A stretch of 64,000 bases of DNA from Enhygromyxa salina (lineage in GTDB: Bacteria > Myxococcota_A > Polyangia > Nannocystales > Nannocystaceae): contig NZ_PVNL01000015.1 in NCBI RefSeq assembly GCF_002994635.1, positions 1 to 64,000 of the forward strand. Reading direction: 5' to 3'. Below are positions 26,925 to 35,637 of this stretch, in pieces. The notes beneath the pieces are model-generated. The model saw nothing but the letters and a program-made list of their open reading frames with translations. It ran no database searches and was not told the DNA's origin. Positions within the stretch are counted from its first letter, which is position 1. Each line of letters opens with the position of its first letter. The position numbers were made by a program, and so were the translations under genes.

Positions 26925-28373
26925 ATGCCTATCAGCCTGCCTATCGTCGGTGAGCGCGAGCCGGCCGGTCCTCACGTCCGCCCACCGCAGACGCCTCAGA
27001 AGGTCTACTTCGTGAGCCTCGGCTGCCCGAAGAACCAGGTCGACACCGAGGTCATGCTCGGGGTCGTGCGCGCGGGCGGTCACACGCTGGTCGACGACCC
27101 AGAGCTCGCAGACACGCTGGTCGTCAACACCTGCGGGTTCATCGACGCCGCCAAGGAAGAGTCGATCGAGACGATCCTCGAGCTCGCGCGGGTCAAGGCT
27201 GGCGCCGCCGAGGCCGGGATCGATCCCAAGCGCCTGGTCGTCGCGGGCTGCCTGAGCCAGCGCTACCCGACCGAGCTCGCCAACGAGATGCCCGAGGTCG
27301 ATCACTTCCTGGGCAGCGCCGACATGCTGGGCCTCCAAAACGTGCTCGGCGGCGCGGCCCAGCGGATGGGCGTCAGCCCGCTGGATCGCCGCTCATGGCT
27401 GTACGACCACAGCACGCCGCGCCAGACCTACGGTGCCGGGCACACCAACTACGTGAAGATCGGCGAGGGCTGCGATCGCCCGTGTGGGTTCTGCATCATC
27501 CCCAAGCTACGGGGCCCGCAGCGCTCCCGCCCGGTGTTCGACATCGTCCAGGAGGTCCACGATCTGGTCGGCCAGGGCACCCGCGAGATCTGCCTGGTCG
27601 CCCAGGATCTGACCACCTACGGAACCGATCTCGGCGAGCGCGGGCTGGCGCCGTCGAACCTCGAGGGTCTGCTCGACGCGCTCGGCGAGATCTCCGAGCT
27701 TCGCTGGATCCGCCTGCACTACGCCTACCCCACCGCCGTGACCGACGGCTTGATCGAGCGCATCGCCACCCACCCCAAGGTTGCAACCTACCTCGACGTG
27801 CCGATCCAGCACGTCGACACGGGCGTGCTCAAGAAGATGCGCCGCGGCTACACCGAGCGGACCGTGCGCGAGCTGGTCGAGCGGATCCGGGCCCAATCAG
27901 CCAAGATCTGGCTGCGCACGACCATGCTCGTCGGTCACCCCGGCGAGGACGAGGCCGCCTACCAGCGCCTGCGGGCGTTCATCGCCGAAGGCGAGATCGA
28001 CCACCTGGGCGTGTTCCCCTGGTCACGCGAAGACGGCACGACCTCCGCGATGCACCCCGAGCGCGTCGACGATGCCCTCGCCAACGCCCGCGCGAGCGAG
28101 CTGATGGAGCTGCAAGCGGGCATCCGCGAGCAAAAGTTCGCGGCCATGCGCGGCGAGCTGATCGAGGTACTCGTCGACGGGATCTCCGACGAGAGCGAGC
28201 TACTGCTCGACGGCCGCCACGAGGGCCAGGCCCCCGAGATCGACGGCAAGGTGATCCTGCTCGACGGCACCGCCGAGCCCGGCGACTTCGTCCAAGCCCG
28301 GGTCATGCAGACCACCGCCCACGACCTCATCGCCACGCTGGATCTCGACCGCGACCCCGACGACGACGACTGA
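26925..28373 (+). CDS. rimO: ribosomal protein uS12 methylthiotransferase
   Basis: The 482-residue radical-SAM enzyme methylthiolates Asp89 of ribosomal protein S12. The N-terminal UPF0004 domain carries three cluster cysteines (SLGCPKN about 34, VNTCGF about 70, VAGCLSQRY about 109). The radical-SAM motif C-D-R-P-C-G-F-C is at about 183-190, and a C-terminal TRAM-like domain follows. The TYGTDL and PIQHVDTGVLKKMRRG segments are RimO/MiaB-typical, and the S12-type YFVSLGCPKNQVDTE start favours RimO. ATG 26925 is preferred to 26889. It begins 48 bp after the transporter operon. Confidence 0.96.
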   Translation: MPISLPIVGEREPAGPHVRPPQTPQKVYFVSLGCPKNQVDTEVMLGVVRAGGHTLVDDPELADTLVVNTCGFIDAAKEESIETILELARVKAGAAEAGIDPKRLVVAGCLSQRYPTELANEMPEVDHFLGSADMLGLQNVLGGAAQRMGVSPLDRRSWLYDHSTPRQTYGAGHTNYVKIGEGCDRPCGFCIIPKLRGPQRSRPVFDIVQEVHDLVGQGTREICLVAQDLTTYGTDLGERGLAPSNLEGLLDALGEISELRWIRLHYAYPTAVTDGLIERIATHPKVATYLDVPIQHVDTGVLKKMRRGYTERTVRELVERIRAQSAKIWLRTTMLVGHPGEDEAAYQRLRAFIAEGEIDHLGVFPWSREDGTTSAMHPERVDDALANARASELMELQAGIREQKFAAMRGELIEVLVDGISDESELLLDGRHEGQAPEIDGKVILLDGTAEPGDFVQARVMQTTAHDLIATLDLDRDPDDDD

Positions 28374-28415
28374 GCTAATTCTTCCAAAGTCCGTCCGGGT
28401 TCGGGCGTCGTTCGC

Positions 28416-28465
28416 GGGGCTTCTATCAGCTCGGGCCAGGCTTCTGGCCCGCTTGCGGGCGCCAC
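28416..28465 (+). repeat. dispersed repeat family B, single copy
   Basis: This 50-bp block matches the reverse complement of 61576-61625 at 44 of 50 positions by hand alignment. Both copies sit between convergent gene ends. Its core is an imperfect hairpin around GGCTTCTGGCCCGCTTGCGG. Confidence 0.7.
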
Positions 28466-28535
28466 TGCGTACTGGACCGGTCGTTGGCAGCGAGCTGAGT
28501 TCGGGTCCTACGCGCTGCCCCGAGTCGCAGGACCC

Positions 28536-29237
28536 TCACTCGGCGATCACGAGCTCGACGCGGCGGACCACCCACGCCTGCGGAGGATCATCCGCTCGGT
28601 GAGCAAACACCTCGTCCGCCTGCACGGGCAGCGCATCCACGCGACCGACAGCCAGCGAGATCGTGTAGCGCCCCGGCTCGAGACCCAGCTGGCCGATGTC
28701 GCCGCTGAGCTCGATCGTGCCGGACTCGGAGATCTGCACGAGCGGGTCGACGGCGAGCGGCAGCCCAGCGCTGCCGCCGTCGACGAACGCGAACGCACGC
28801 ACGCCGACGTCGGCGACCGGACCCAAGCTGTGGCTCGGTCGCAGCACCCACTCGAAGGCGGTGTCGCGGTGGTAGTGATGCCGGCCCGCCTCTGCACGGT
28901 CCGCGTCGCTGGTCTCGGAGCCGCTGGTGGCGTCACCGCCGGCCAGCTCGAGTCCGCCGTCGGTCTCCAGGACGTAGCTCGACAGCGGGTTGCTCGGTGG
29001 GGGCGGGGCGCCGGTCTCGCTGTCGCCGCTGCCGAGGTCGAGCGTGGACTCGGCGCCCGCGTCCGCGGTGGGGGTCGCCGCCGCGAGCTCGGCACCGAAC
29101 TCGCGGACCTCGTCATTGGGTGGCCACACCCACCACAGCACGATCGCCGCGCCCGCGGCCGCCAGCAGTCCTCCAGGCATCCACCAGAACCCGCTCGTCG
29201 CTGGATCGTGGGGCTTGGCTTGCGGTGCGTCACTCAT
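28536..29237 (-). CDS. single-pass membrane protein, hypothetical
   Basis: A 233-residue protein. A short polar N-terminus and one membrane helix (about residues 22-42, MPGGLLAAAGAAIVLWW) are followed by an Ala/Ser/Asp-rich linker. The outside domain (about 120-233) is predicted beta-rich (AFEWVLRPSHSLGPVADVGVR, GTIELSGDIG, GRYTISLAVG, WVVRRVELVIAE), like a small immunoglobulin- or CalX-like sensor domain. Several myxobacterial proteins share this style: a regulator-like head lost and an exported beta domain retained. ATG 29237 is chosen over the long frame to 29294. Function unknown. Confidence 0.72.
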   Translation of the reverse strand: MSDAPQAKPHDPATSGFWWMPGGLLAAAGAAIVLWWVWPPNDEVREFGAELAAATPTADAGAESTLDLGSGDSETGAPPPPSNPLSSYVLETDGGLELAGGDATSGSETSDADRAEAGRHHYHRDTAFEWVLRPSHSLGPVADVGVRAFAFVDGGSAGLPLAVDPLVQISESGTIELSGDIGQLGLEPGRYTISLAVGRVDALPVQADEVFAHRADDPPQAWVVRRVELVIAE

Positions 29238-29386
29238 GCGCGAAGCGATCCCTCTGCACAGCTTACAAGAGCCAGCCCCGCGCGTCGCAAGCATTGAGGT
29301 GTGCGCGCTGTCTGTCCCGCGCTGACAACTGTCATCTCGGTGTGCTGCATGACCGAGCGGACGAGTGAGCGCTATACTGCGCGCTC

Positions 29387-30268
29387 GTGCGTCTGGAACT
29401 GCACTGCCACTCGACCTGCTCCGATGGCAGCCTCGAACCCGAGCAACTCGCGCAGGCGCTCTCGGAGTTTGGCGTCGAGCTGGCGTGCCTCACCGATCAC
29501 GACACCACGGTCGGCTGCGACCGACTCGCGGCTGAACTGACTCGCACCGCGACGGGGACGGGGCCAGCACCTCGGGTGCTGCGCGGGCTCGAGCTCAGCA
29601 GCAAGCACGCCGGGCGCACGATCCACCTGCTGATCTGGGGCGTCGCAGACGGGCCGGGCCGCGATCGGCTCGAGCATCGGCTGGCGGTCCAGCTTCAGCG
29701 ACGGCGCGAGCGGATCGTGGCGATCTGCGATCGCTTCGCCGGGCTCGGGATCGCGCTCGACCCCGAGCCGATCCTCGCGGCCGCGGTCGGTCGGACCCCG
29801 GGTCGGCCCGACGTCGCCAGGGCGCTCGTCGAAGCGGGGCACTGCAGCTCGATGCGCGCCGCGTTCGACAAGTACCTGCGCGACAACGGCCCGGCCGACG
29901 TCCCGATCGCGAGCCTCGAGCTCGGCGAAGCGCTCGCGCTCGGACGCGCCGCGGGGGCCCGCATGAGCCTGGCCCACCCGCACACGCTGCGTCACTACGC
30001 CGTCGTCCGCGAGCTGTTCATCGAATTCCGGGATCGAGGTCTCGAGGGGATCGAGGCGTTCTATGGGCAGGTCAGCCCGACCCGCGCCGAGCCGTGGCTG
30101 CGCCTCGCTCGTGAGCTCGACCTGGTCCCGACCGCAGGCAGCGACTTTCACGGGGCCGCGCTCGCGGACATCAAGCGCCCGGGCATCGAGATCCCGCTGG
30201 CCTACGCGGTGCGGCTGCGCGAGTGGCTAGCCGACGTGGCGTCGATCGAGCCGACTGCGCGCAGCTGA
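29387..30268 (+). CDS. PHP-domain phosphoesterase (RNase AM / nucleoside 3',5'-bisphosphate phosphatase type)
   Basis: A 293-residue metal-dependent phosphatase. PHP metal ligands are in family order: LHCHSTCSDGSLEPEQLAQ, LTDHDTTVGCD, a GLELSS glutamate, SLAHPHTLRH near residue 200 and TAGSDFHGA near residue 253. It resembles TrpH/YciV, which trims 5' ends of rRNA and hydrolyses 3',5'-bisphosphates. GTG 29387 gives the standard N-terminus beginning directly with the first metal motif. No operon partner: the neighbours are on the other strand. Confidence 0.9.
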   Translation: MRLELHCHSTCSDGSLEPEQLAQALSEFGVELACLTDHDTTVGCDRLAAELTRTATGTGPAPRVLRGLELSSKHAGRTIHLLIWGVADGPGRDRLEHRLAVQLQRRRERIVAICDRFAGLGIALDPEPILAAAVGRTPGRPDVARALVEAGHCSSMRAAFDKYLRDNGPADVPIASLELGEALALGRAAGARMSLAHPHTLRHYAVVRELFIEFRDRGLEGIEAFYGQVSPTRAEPWLRLARELDLVPTAGSDFHGAALADIKRPGIEIPLAYAVRLREWLADVASIEPTARS

Positions 30269-30312
30269 TTCAGGCGCGAGACCAGCCGTGGTCGCTTGGG
30301 CTTCGCGGACCC

Positions 30313-31278
30313 TCAGTCAGTCGCGACCAGCTTGGCCGGGCTCGCTGGCGGCGATAGGTGCCATGCCCACGCACCGAGCAACCCAAACCCGAGGGCGTTG
30401 ACGGCCCCGTGCAGCTGGATCATCGAGCCGATGTCGGGCCACGGCGTGCCCGTGTACTCGCCGATCGCGTAGCTGCTGGCGAACACCATGGCCGCCAGCA
30501 GGCACGCGCCCGCGAGCGCCGAGAGCACGGCCGGCAAGATCGGCGCGCGCGGCAAGATCGTGGCGCGCCGCAGCATCCCGATCCCGACGATGCTCGCCGC
30601 GGTCGCCGTGAGCAGCGACGCCCCGACCTCGATCAGCGGCGAGACGGTGATCCCGATCGCGACGAGCGGGACCGCGACGACCACCCCGACCGCCGCCGCC
30701 CGCCACGGCTCGCGCTGGGGCATCGCGCGACCGAGCAGACCCGCCGACACGGGCAGGGTGAATCCGGCGTGGTGAAAGTGGACGGCTGTCAGCAGCACGA
30801 TCAGCGGCGAGAACCCGAGCGGCTCGATCGCCAGGCGATCGCACAGCAACCAGCCGCTGCCGATCACCGGGAAGCTCAGGCCCGCCGCGATCGCGAGCTC
30901 GGCGTCGTACAGCCCGCGGACCCCACCATGACGCCCACCATGACGCCACATCGCCCACATCCGCCGCAGCCCCTCGAACGCGGCCAGCGCCGTCCACCCC
31001 GCCCACGGCAGGCAGGCGAGCAGCGCGAACGCCCCTGGCTCGAGGCTCAGACCCAGCGGCAGCAACAGCGCGCACGGCAGCTGGGCCCAGCTCAGCGCCC
31101 GCATCACGGGGCCGTCTTCGTGGGCGTCGACGACCGCCGCGAGCAGCAGCGGGACCAGCACCAGCGGCGAGAGCACGAACAGGACCAACGGCGCGAAGTT
31201 GCTCGACAGCAGCTGCCAGACGATCCAGATGATGGTCCCAGCGACGGCGCTGTGGCGGTTGATCCGACGCGGCTCCAA
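30313..31278 (-). CDS. YndJ-like multispanning membrane protein
   Basis: A 321-residue protein with about nine hydrophobic helices. LTAVHFHHAGFTLPV in the middle and MIQLHGAVNALGFGLLG near the C-terminus match the YndJ family signature of histidines within helices. The biochemical role of the family is not established. TTG 31278 is the only upstream start that keeps the first charged residues (EPRRINRH); a shorter start is possible. A terminator for the preceding minus-strand gene ends just upstream, so this gene likely has its own promoter. Confidence 0.8.
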   Translation of the reverse strand: MEPRRINRHSAVAGTIIWIVWQLLSSNFAPLVLFVLSPLVLVPLLLAAVVDAHEDGPVMRALSWAQLPCALLLPLGLSLEPGAFALLACLPWAGWTALAAFEGLRRMWAMWRHGGRHGGVRGLYDAELAIAAGLSFPVIGSGWLLCDRLAIEPLGFSPLIVLLTAVHFHHAGFTLPVSAGLLGRAMPQREPWRAAAVGVVVAVPLVAIGITVSPLIEVGASLLTATAASIVGIGMLRRATILPRAPILPAVLSALAGACLLAAMVFASSYAIGEYTGTPWPDIGSMIQLHGAVNALGFGLLGAWAWHLSPPASPAKLVATD

Positions 31279-31301
31279 CTCGAGGGCAGTCTACAAAAAA
31301 A

Positions 31302-31337
31302 ACCGGGCCAGCGGATCCCCCGATCCGCTGGCCCGGT
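31302..31337 (-). terminator. rho-independent terminator after the 49-residue lipoprotein gene
   Basis: A perfect 16-bp stem ACCGGGCCAGCGGATC / GATCCGCTGGCCCGGT with a CCCC loop. On the minus strand it is followed by eight T residues (31295-31302). Confidence 0.93.
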
Positions 31338-31419
31338 CGCTGCCAGAGCCGGCGAGCGGGCCGCAAACCTGGCCCGTGCCTTGAAATTGAAATCTGTGAA
31401 CTGTGGGAACGCTGCGAAC

Positions 31420-31569
31420 TCAGGACCTGGGCGCGAGGCCGCCGGGGTGGCCCGAGTACACGCACAGCTCGACCTGGGGGTTGCACTCCCGATTGAGCTC
31501 GCAAGCCGGGAGCAGCGTGGCGACGGCGAGGAGAAGTAGAGCGGTGAAGGTGGTCTTGGTCTTGGTCAT
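31420..31569 (-). CDS. 49-residue lipoprotein
   Basis: A very short but complete secreted lipoprotein: MTKTKTTF, a hydrophobic stretch ALLLLAVATLLPAC with lipidated Cys at residue 23, and a 26-residue mature part with two further cysteines (NREC, ELCVYSG) that could form one disulphide. The longer upstream frame to 31677 is not used. The strong terminator immediately downstream confirms a real transcription unit. Function unknown. Confidence 0.75.
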   Translation of the reverse strand: MTKTKTTFTALLLLAVATLLPACELNRECNPQVELCVYSGHPGGLAPRS

Positions 31570-31910
31570 GTCGGCGCACTCTCTCGTTGCGGGCGCCCTC
31601 ATTGCGGGGCCCGGGTCAATACGTTGGCAATCTGCGCGCGCGAAGGCGTGCTCCTCCGCTCGATTCGGCCGCTCCATCTGCCTGGGGACTGCTCGCAGTC
31701 TGGCGATGAGAGCCGGGGCGGTGGTGTCAATCAGACAACGTGGGGTGGGTGGTCGGTTTCAGTCTCGACTGGCTTTTTTTCGAGGTTTGAGGTGACGGCG
31801 TCGCGCCCCTCGAACAACGAAGATCTCTACTGTTCGTGACGATGATCGGCGGCGCAACGACGGCGGTCGTGCGGGAACCCGGCCAGTCGTGTGGCCATTG
31901 CTGGAATAAC
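31570..31910. other. gene-poor spacer between lipoprotein gene and typA end
   Basis: This 341-bp region holds the promoter of the 49-residue lipoprotein gene and otherwise no convincing ORF. A T7 run follows a weak palindrome at about 31760-31785. Confidence 0.5.
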
Positions 31911-31940
31911 CAAAAAAGAAGGGACCGCGAGGGTCCCTTC
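31911..31940 (-). terminator. rho-independent terminator of typA
   Basis: A 9-bp stem GAAGGGACC / GGTCCCTTC with loop GCGAG. It lies 24 bp after the typA stop, and on the minus strand is followed by a T6 run. Confidence 0.9.
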
Positions 31941-31963
31941 TCTCGAGCGTGCGACCGCGGACG

Positions 31964-33880
31964 TCAGGCGGTGGCGGCCGCGACCACGGCAGCCGAGGCC
32001 TTGAGCATCCGCTTGCGGACGTTGTGGTCGAGCCAGCGCTTGCGCAGTCGCAGGTTGCTGGGGGTGACCTCGATCAGCTCGTCCTCTTCGATGAACGACA
32101 GCGCGTCCTCGAGGCTCAGCTCGCGCGGCGGGGTCAAGAACACCTTCTCGTCGGCGCCGCTCGAGCGCACGTTGGTGAACTTCTTGTTCACGTTGGGGTT
32201 GACGATCAGGTCGTTCTCGCGGGCGTGCTCGCCGACGATCATGCCCGCGTAGGTGCGGACCTGCGGACCCACGAACAGGACCCCGCGCTCCTGCAGACGC
32301 GCGAGCGAGTAGGTCATGCTCTCGCCCGCCTCGAGCACGATCAGGACCCCGCGCGGGCGGTTGCGCGTAACCCCGAGGTGCGGGCCGTAGCCGGCGAAGA
32401 TCGAGGCCATGATCCCGGTCCCGCGGGTGTCGGTCATGAACTCCGAGCGGTAGCCGATCAGGCCGCGCGCGGGGATCTTGAAGCCCATCTTGGTCCGCCC
32501 GTTGCCGAGCTCTTCCATGGTGGTCATCTCGCCCGTGCGGCGGCCGAGCTTGTCGATCACGGCGCCCGCGTACTCGGTGTCGCACTGCACGACCAGGTTC
32601 TCGTAGGGCTCCTCGAGCTTGCCCTCGGCGTTCTCGCGCAGGATCACGCGCGGGCGCGAGACGCAGAACTCGTAGCCCTCGCGGCGCATGGTCTCCATCA
32701 ACACCGACAGATGCAGCTCGCCGCGGCCCGAGACCTCGAACTCGTCGGCGGACTCGGTGTTCTCGACGTGCAGCGCGACGTTGGAGCGCAGCTCCCGAAA
32801 CAGTCGCTCGGACAGCTTGCGCGAGGTCACCCACTTGCCCTCGGTCCCGGCGAACGGGCCGTCGTTGACGCGAAACCGAACCGCGAGCGTGGGCGGGTCG
32901 ACCGAGAGGGCCGGGAACATGCGGCGGCGCTCGACCTCGGGGTCGCTGAGCGTGTCGCCGACCTGCAGCGAGCTCATGCCCGCGATCGCGACGATGTCAC
33001 CGGCGCTGGCCGAGGCGACGTCGAACCGGCCGAGCCCGCGAAACGCGAGCAGCTTGGCCACGCGGAACACCTCCGTGCAGTCGCGCACGGGGTCGGGCGT
33101 GGTGCCGGGGGTCGGGCGGATCTGGGCGAGCCGCTTGCCCGCCTCGATCGTGCCGCTGTCGATCCGGCCGATCGCCAGGTAGCCCAGGTAGTTGTCGTGG
33201 TGCAGCGTCGACACCCACATCGCGGGCGGGGCGTCGAGCTGAACCTTGGGCGCCGGGGCCCGATCAATAATTAGATCGAGGATCACCGAGATCGGCAGCC
33301 GCGCGCCGTCCTCGTCGTCGGGCTCGATCACGACGTAGCGCTCGCGCGCCGAGCAGAACACGACAGGGAAGTCGAGCTGCTCATCGCTGGCGTCGAGCCC
33401 GGCGAGCAGGTCGAAGGTCCCGTCGACGGCCGCGTGCGGATTGCAGCCCGGCCGATCGATCTTGTTGACGACCAGCAGGATCTTCAGGCCCATCTCGACG
33501 GCCTTCTCGGTCACGAAGCGGGTCTGGGGCATCGGGCCTTCGAACGCGTCGACGACCAGGAGCACGGCGTCGACCATGTTGAGCACGCGCTCGACCTCGC
33601 CGCCAAAGTCGGCGTGGCCGGGGGTGTCGACCAGGTTGATCCGATGGTCTTTCCACGACAGGGCCGTGGGCTTGGACGTGATCGTGATCCCGCGCTCACG
33701 CTCGAGATCGCCGCTGTCCATGGCCCGCTCGGTCCCGACTTCGGTGCGCTCGAACGCCCCGGCCTCGGTCAGCAGGGCATCGACGAGCGTGGTCTTGCCG
33801 TGATCGACGTGGGCGATGATCGCCAGGTTGCGGATGTCGTCGCGGGTATGTTCGCCGGTGGTCACTAGGCCGCGGAACAT
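31964..33880 (-). CDS. typA: ribosome-associated GTPase TypA/BipA
   Basis: A 638-residue translational GTPase that binds 70S ribosomes and supports growth under stress and cold, probably through 50S assembly. G1 is AHVDHGKTT (23-31), the G2 region follows with ERGITI, G3 is DTPGHADF, G4 VNKIDRPGC and G5 lies near FCSAR. Domain II and the TypA-specific C-terminus ([23 protein letters not shown], [18 protein letters not shown]) are present. The start is ambiguous: ATG 33880 gives [15 protein letters not shown], while GTG 33865 would remove five residues. Divergent from the hydrolase gene. Confidence 0.95.
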   Translation of the reverse strand: MFRGLVTTGEHTRDDIRNLAIIAHVDHGKTTLVDALLTEAGAFERTEVGTERAMDSGDLERERGITITSKPTALSWKDHRINLVDTPGHADFGGEVERVLNMVDAVLLVVDAFEGPMPQTRFVTEKAVEMGLKILLVVNKIDRPGCNPHAAVDGTFDLLAGLDASDEQLDFPVVFCSARERYVVIEPDDEDGARLPISVILDLIIDRAPAPKVQLDAPPAMWVSTLHHDNYLGYLAIGRIDSGTIEAGKRLAQIRPTPGTTPDPVRDCTEVFRVAKLLAFRGLGRFDVASASAGDIVAIAGMSSLQVGDTLSDPEVERRRMFPALSVDPPTLAVRFRVNDGPFAGTEGKWVTSRKLSERLFRELRSNVALHVENTESADEFEVSGRGELHLSVLMETMRREGYEFCVSRPRVILRENAEGKLEEPYENLVVQCDTEYAGAVIDKLGRRTGEMTTMEELGNGRTKMGFKIPARGLIGYRSEFMTDTRGTGIMASIFAGYGPHLGVTRNRPRGVLIVLEAGESMTYSLARLQERGVLFVGPQVRTYAGMIVGEHARENDLIVNPNVNKKFTNVRSSGADEKVFLTPPRELSLEDALSFIEEDELIEVTPSNLRLRKRWLDHNVRKRMLKASAAVVAAATA

Positions 33881-33989
33881 GCACGGGCGTGCGAGCGTGT
33901 GCAAGCGTGCGCATGTGTGGCCGCGCGCGGCGTGAAGCGCTCGATCGGCCAGGATGGACCTTGGTCGCCACACACCGCACACTCGCGCC

Positions 33990-34937
33990 ATGCCTGGGCC
34001 GCGGTTTTTTCAAGCGATCCCGACCGTCACCGCGCTGGCGCTGGCGGTGAGCGTCGGTCCCGCCGGATGTCGCAAAACCCCGCCAGAACCGCCCGAGGCC
34101 ACCGCTACGCGGGCTCCGACCAAACCCTACCTGGCCCGCCGTCACGCTCACGACACCGAGCTGCGGGTCCGTGGACCGTCGCCGGGCAAGTACGAGGAGT
34201 ACCGACCTGCCCGTGGGGTCTCGGCCGTGACCTATCCCTCGGGCGATCTCTCGCTGGTGGCCTGGTACGCGACCCCGCTGGGCGCGAGCGGCTCGAATCG
34301 CGCGCCCGCGCTCGTCTACTTTCACGGTGACTTCGCGTTCGGCCCCGACGACTTCGAGTCCGTGCGTCCGTTCGTGGACGCGGGCTACGTCGTGATGACG
34401 CCGATGCTCCGGGGCGAGAACGGCAACCCGGGCGACTTCGAATTGCTGTGGGGTGAGGTCGACGACGCCCGCGCGGCGATCGAGTGGATCGCCAGCCAGC
34501 CCATGGTGGATCGCCACCGGATCTACGCGTTCGGCCACAGCATCGGCGGCGGCGTGGCCGCGATGTTGAGCCTGTACCCGAGCTTGCCGCTGCGGATGTC
34601 AGCTAGCTGCGGGGGGATCTACATGCCCGAGACCTTCGCGCGCTGGGCCGCATCCGGGCGCAACGCCGAGCTCGTGCGCTTCGACGCCGAGGACGCCGAG
34701 GAGACCGAGCTGCGCACGCTCGGGCCCAACCTCGCGTGGATGGTCCACCGCCACATCGCCTACGTCGGCGCTGACGATCCATGGTTTGTCGACAACGCGG
34801 CCGAGCTCGAGCGCAGGGCGTGGGAGCTGGGCAAGCCGTTCGAGCGGGTCGTCGTCGCGGGCGATCACATGGCGTCGCTGCAGCCCGCGCTCGCGGCGTT
34901 CTTGGTGTTGACGCAGCGCGACCAGCCGCCGCGCTAG
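33990..34937 (+). CDS. alpha/beta-hydrolase lipoprotein, prolyl-oligopeptidase-like
   Basis: A 315-residue exported hydrolase. The signal segment is VTALALAVSVGPAGC (lipidated Cys 27), followed by a Pro/Thr-rich linker. The alpha/beta-hydrolase core has an oxyanion strand LVYFHGDFAFGPDD, the nucleophile elbow GHSIGGG, an acid in YVGADDPWF and the final histidine in VAGDHMAS. The layout is that of S9-like serine hydrolases with the dienelactone/acyl-peptide type core. The substrate cannot be inferred. ATG 33990. The stop overlaps the convergent Cys-rich lipoprotein gene by 4 bp. Confidence 0.87.
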   Translation: MPGPRFFQAIPTVTALALAVSVGPAGCRKTPPEPPEATATRAPTKPYLARRHAHDTELRVRGPSPGKYEEYRPARGVSAVTYPSGDLSLVAWYATPLGASGSNRAPALVYFHGDFAFGPDDFESVRPFVDAGYVVMTPMLRGENGNPGDFELLWGEVDDARAAIEWIASQPMVDRHRIYAFGHSIGGGVAAMLSLYPSLPLRMSASCGGIYMPETFARWAASGRNAELVRFDAEDAEETELRTLGPNLAWMVHRHIAYVGADDPWFVDNAAELERRAWELGKPFERVVVAGDHMASLQPALAAFLVLTQRDQPPR

Positions 34938-35461
34938 TCGTCGATCGGCACGCAGATCTTCGCGAAATTCTCCGCGATCGGATCCGCGGGGTCGGGCGCG
35001 ACATACAGCCCGCCGACGCCAGTCCCGACGCACTTGTAGCCGTCGCGGCACTGCTTGTCGGACGTGCACTCGAGCCGGCAACTCGTGCGCGCGCGGAGCT
35101 CGTCGGCGCACAAACCTTCTGGCAGGCACACCTCGTTGGGCAGGCAGTCGTCGCGGAGGATCTCTCCGTCGCTCGACATCGGGATGTCTTCGAGATCTGG
35201 ATCACAGGTGATCGACAGAAACTCGCTCGCGTATACCTTCACGCACACGGCCTCTTTGGGGCACACGCCAAAGCTGCAATTTTCGACGATGCACTCGCCC
35301 TGGCCCTTGGCGTCGCGCTGCGACACGTCGCACTGGCGGATCACGTTGAGCCCGCAGTCGGTCGCGCGCCTGCACTTGTCGCCGACCCGTGGCTGACAGC
35401 CGAGCGCTGCGAAGGCCAGCGCAACCAGCGCTAGCGCATGCGTGGGTCGTGGGACGGACAT
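34934..35461 (-). CDS. cysteine-rich lipoprotein
   Basis: A 175-residue secreted lipoprotein with signal ALALVALAFAALGC (Cys 22). The mature part has about 15 cysteines arranged in short loops (DKCRRATDCG, QGECIVENCSFGVCPKEAVC, DDCLPNEVCLPEGLC, SCRLECTSDKQCRDGYKC). This is an EGF- or Dickkopf-like disulphide pattern common in myxobacterial surface proteins. No enzyme motif is present. It could serve adhesion or protein interaction, which is inference. Convergent 4-bp overlap with the hydrolase gene. Confidence 0.8.
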   Translation of the reverse strand: MSVPRPTHALALVALAFAALGCQPRVGDKCRRATDCGLNVIRQCDVSQRDAKGQGECIVENCSFGVCPKEAVCVKVYASEFLSITCDPDLEDIPMSSDGEILRDDCLPNEVCLPEGLCADELRARTSCRLECTSDKQCRDGYKCVGTGVGGLYVAPDPADPIAENFAKICVPIDD

Positions 35462-35637
35462 GTTGCGGGCGGAGTGTAGTCGCGCGGCCGAGCTTCAGTC
35501 CAGCGCCTGCGATGACCCCCGGGTATCCTCGGCTTGGGCAGTCTGTGCGCGATGGCATGATCGTCGTTGCCGGCGTCTGGGTTTCGCACATCGCTTGGAT
35601 CTATCTCCCCGAGCCGCGTACCCTCGTTTGACTCAAG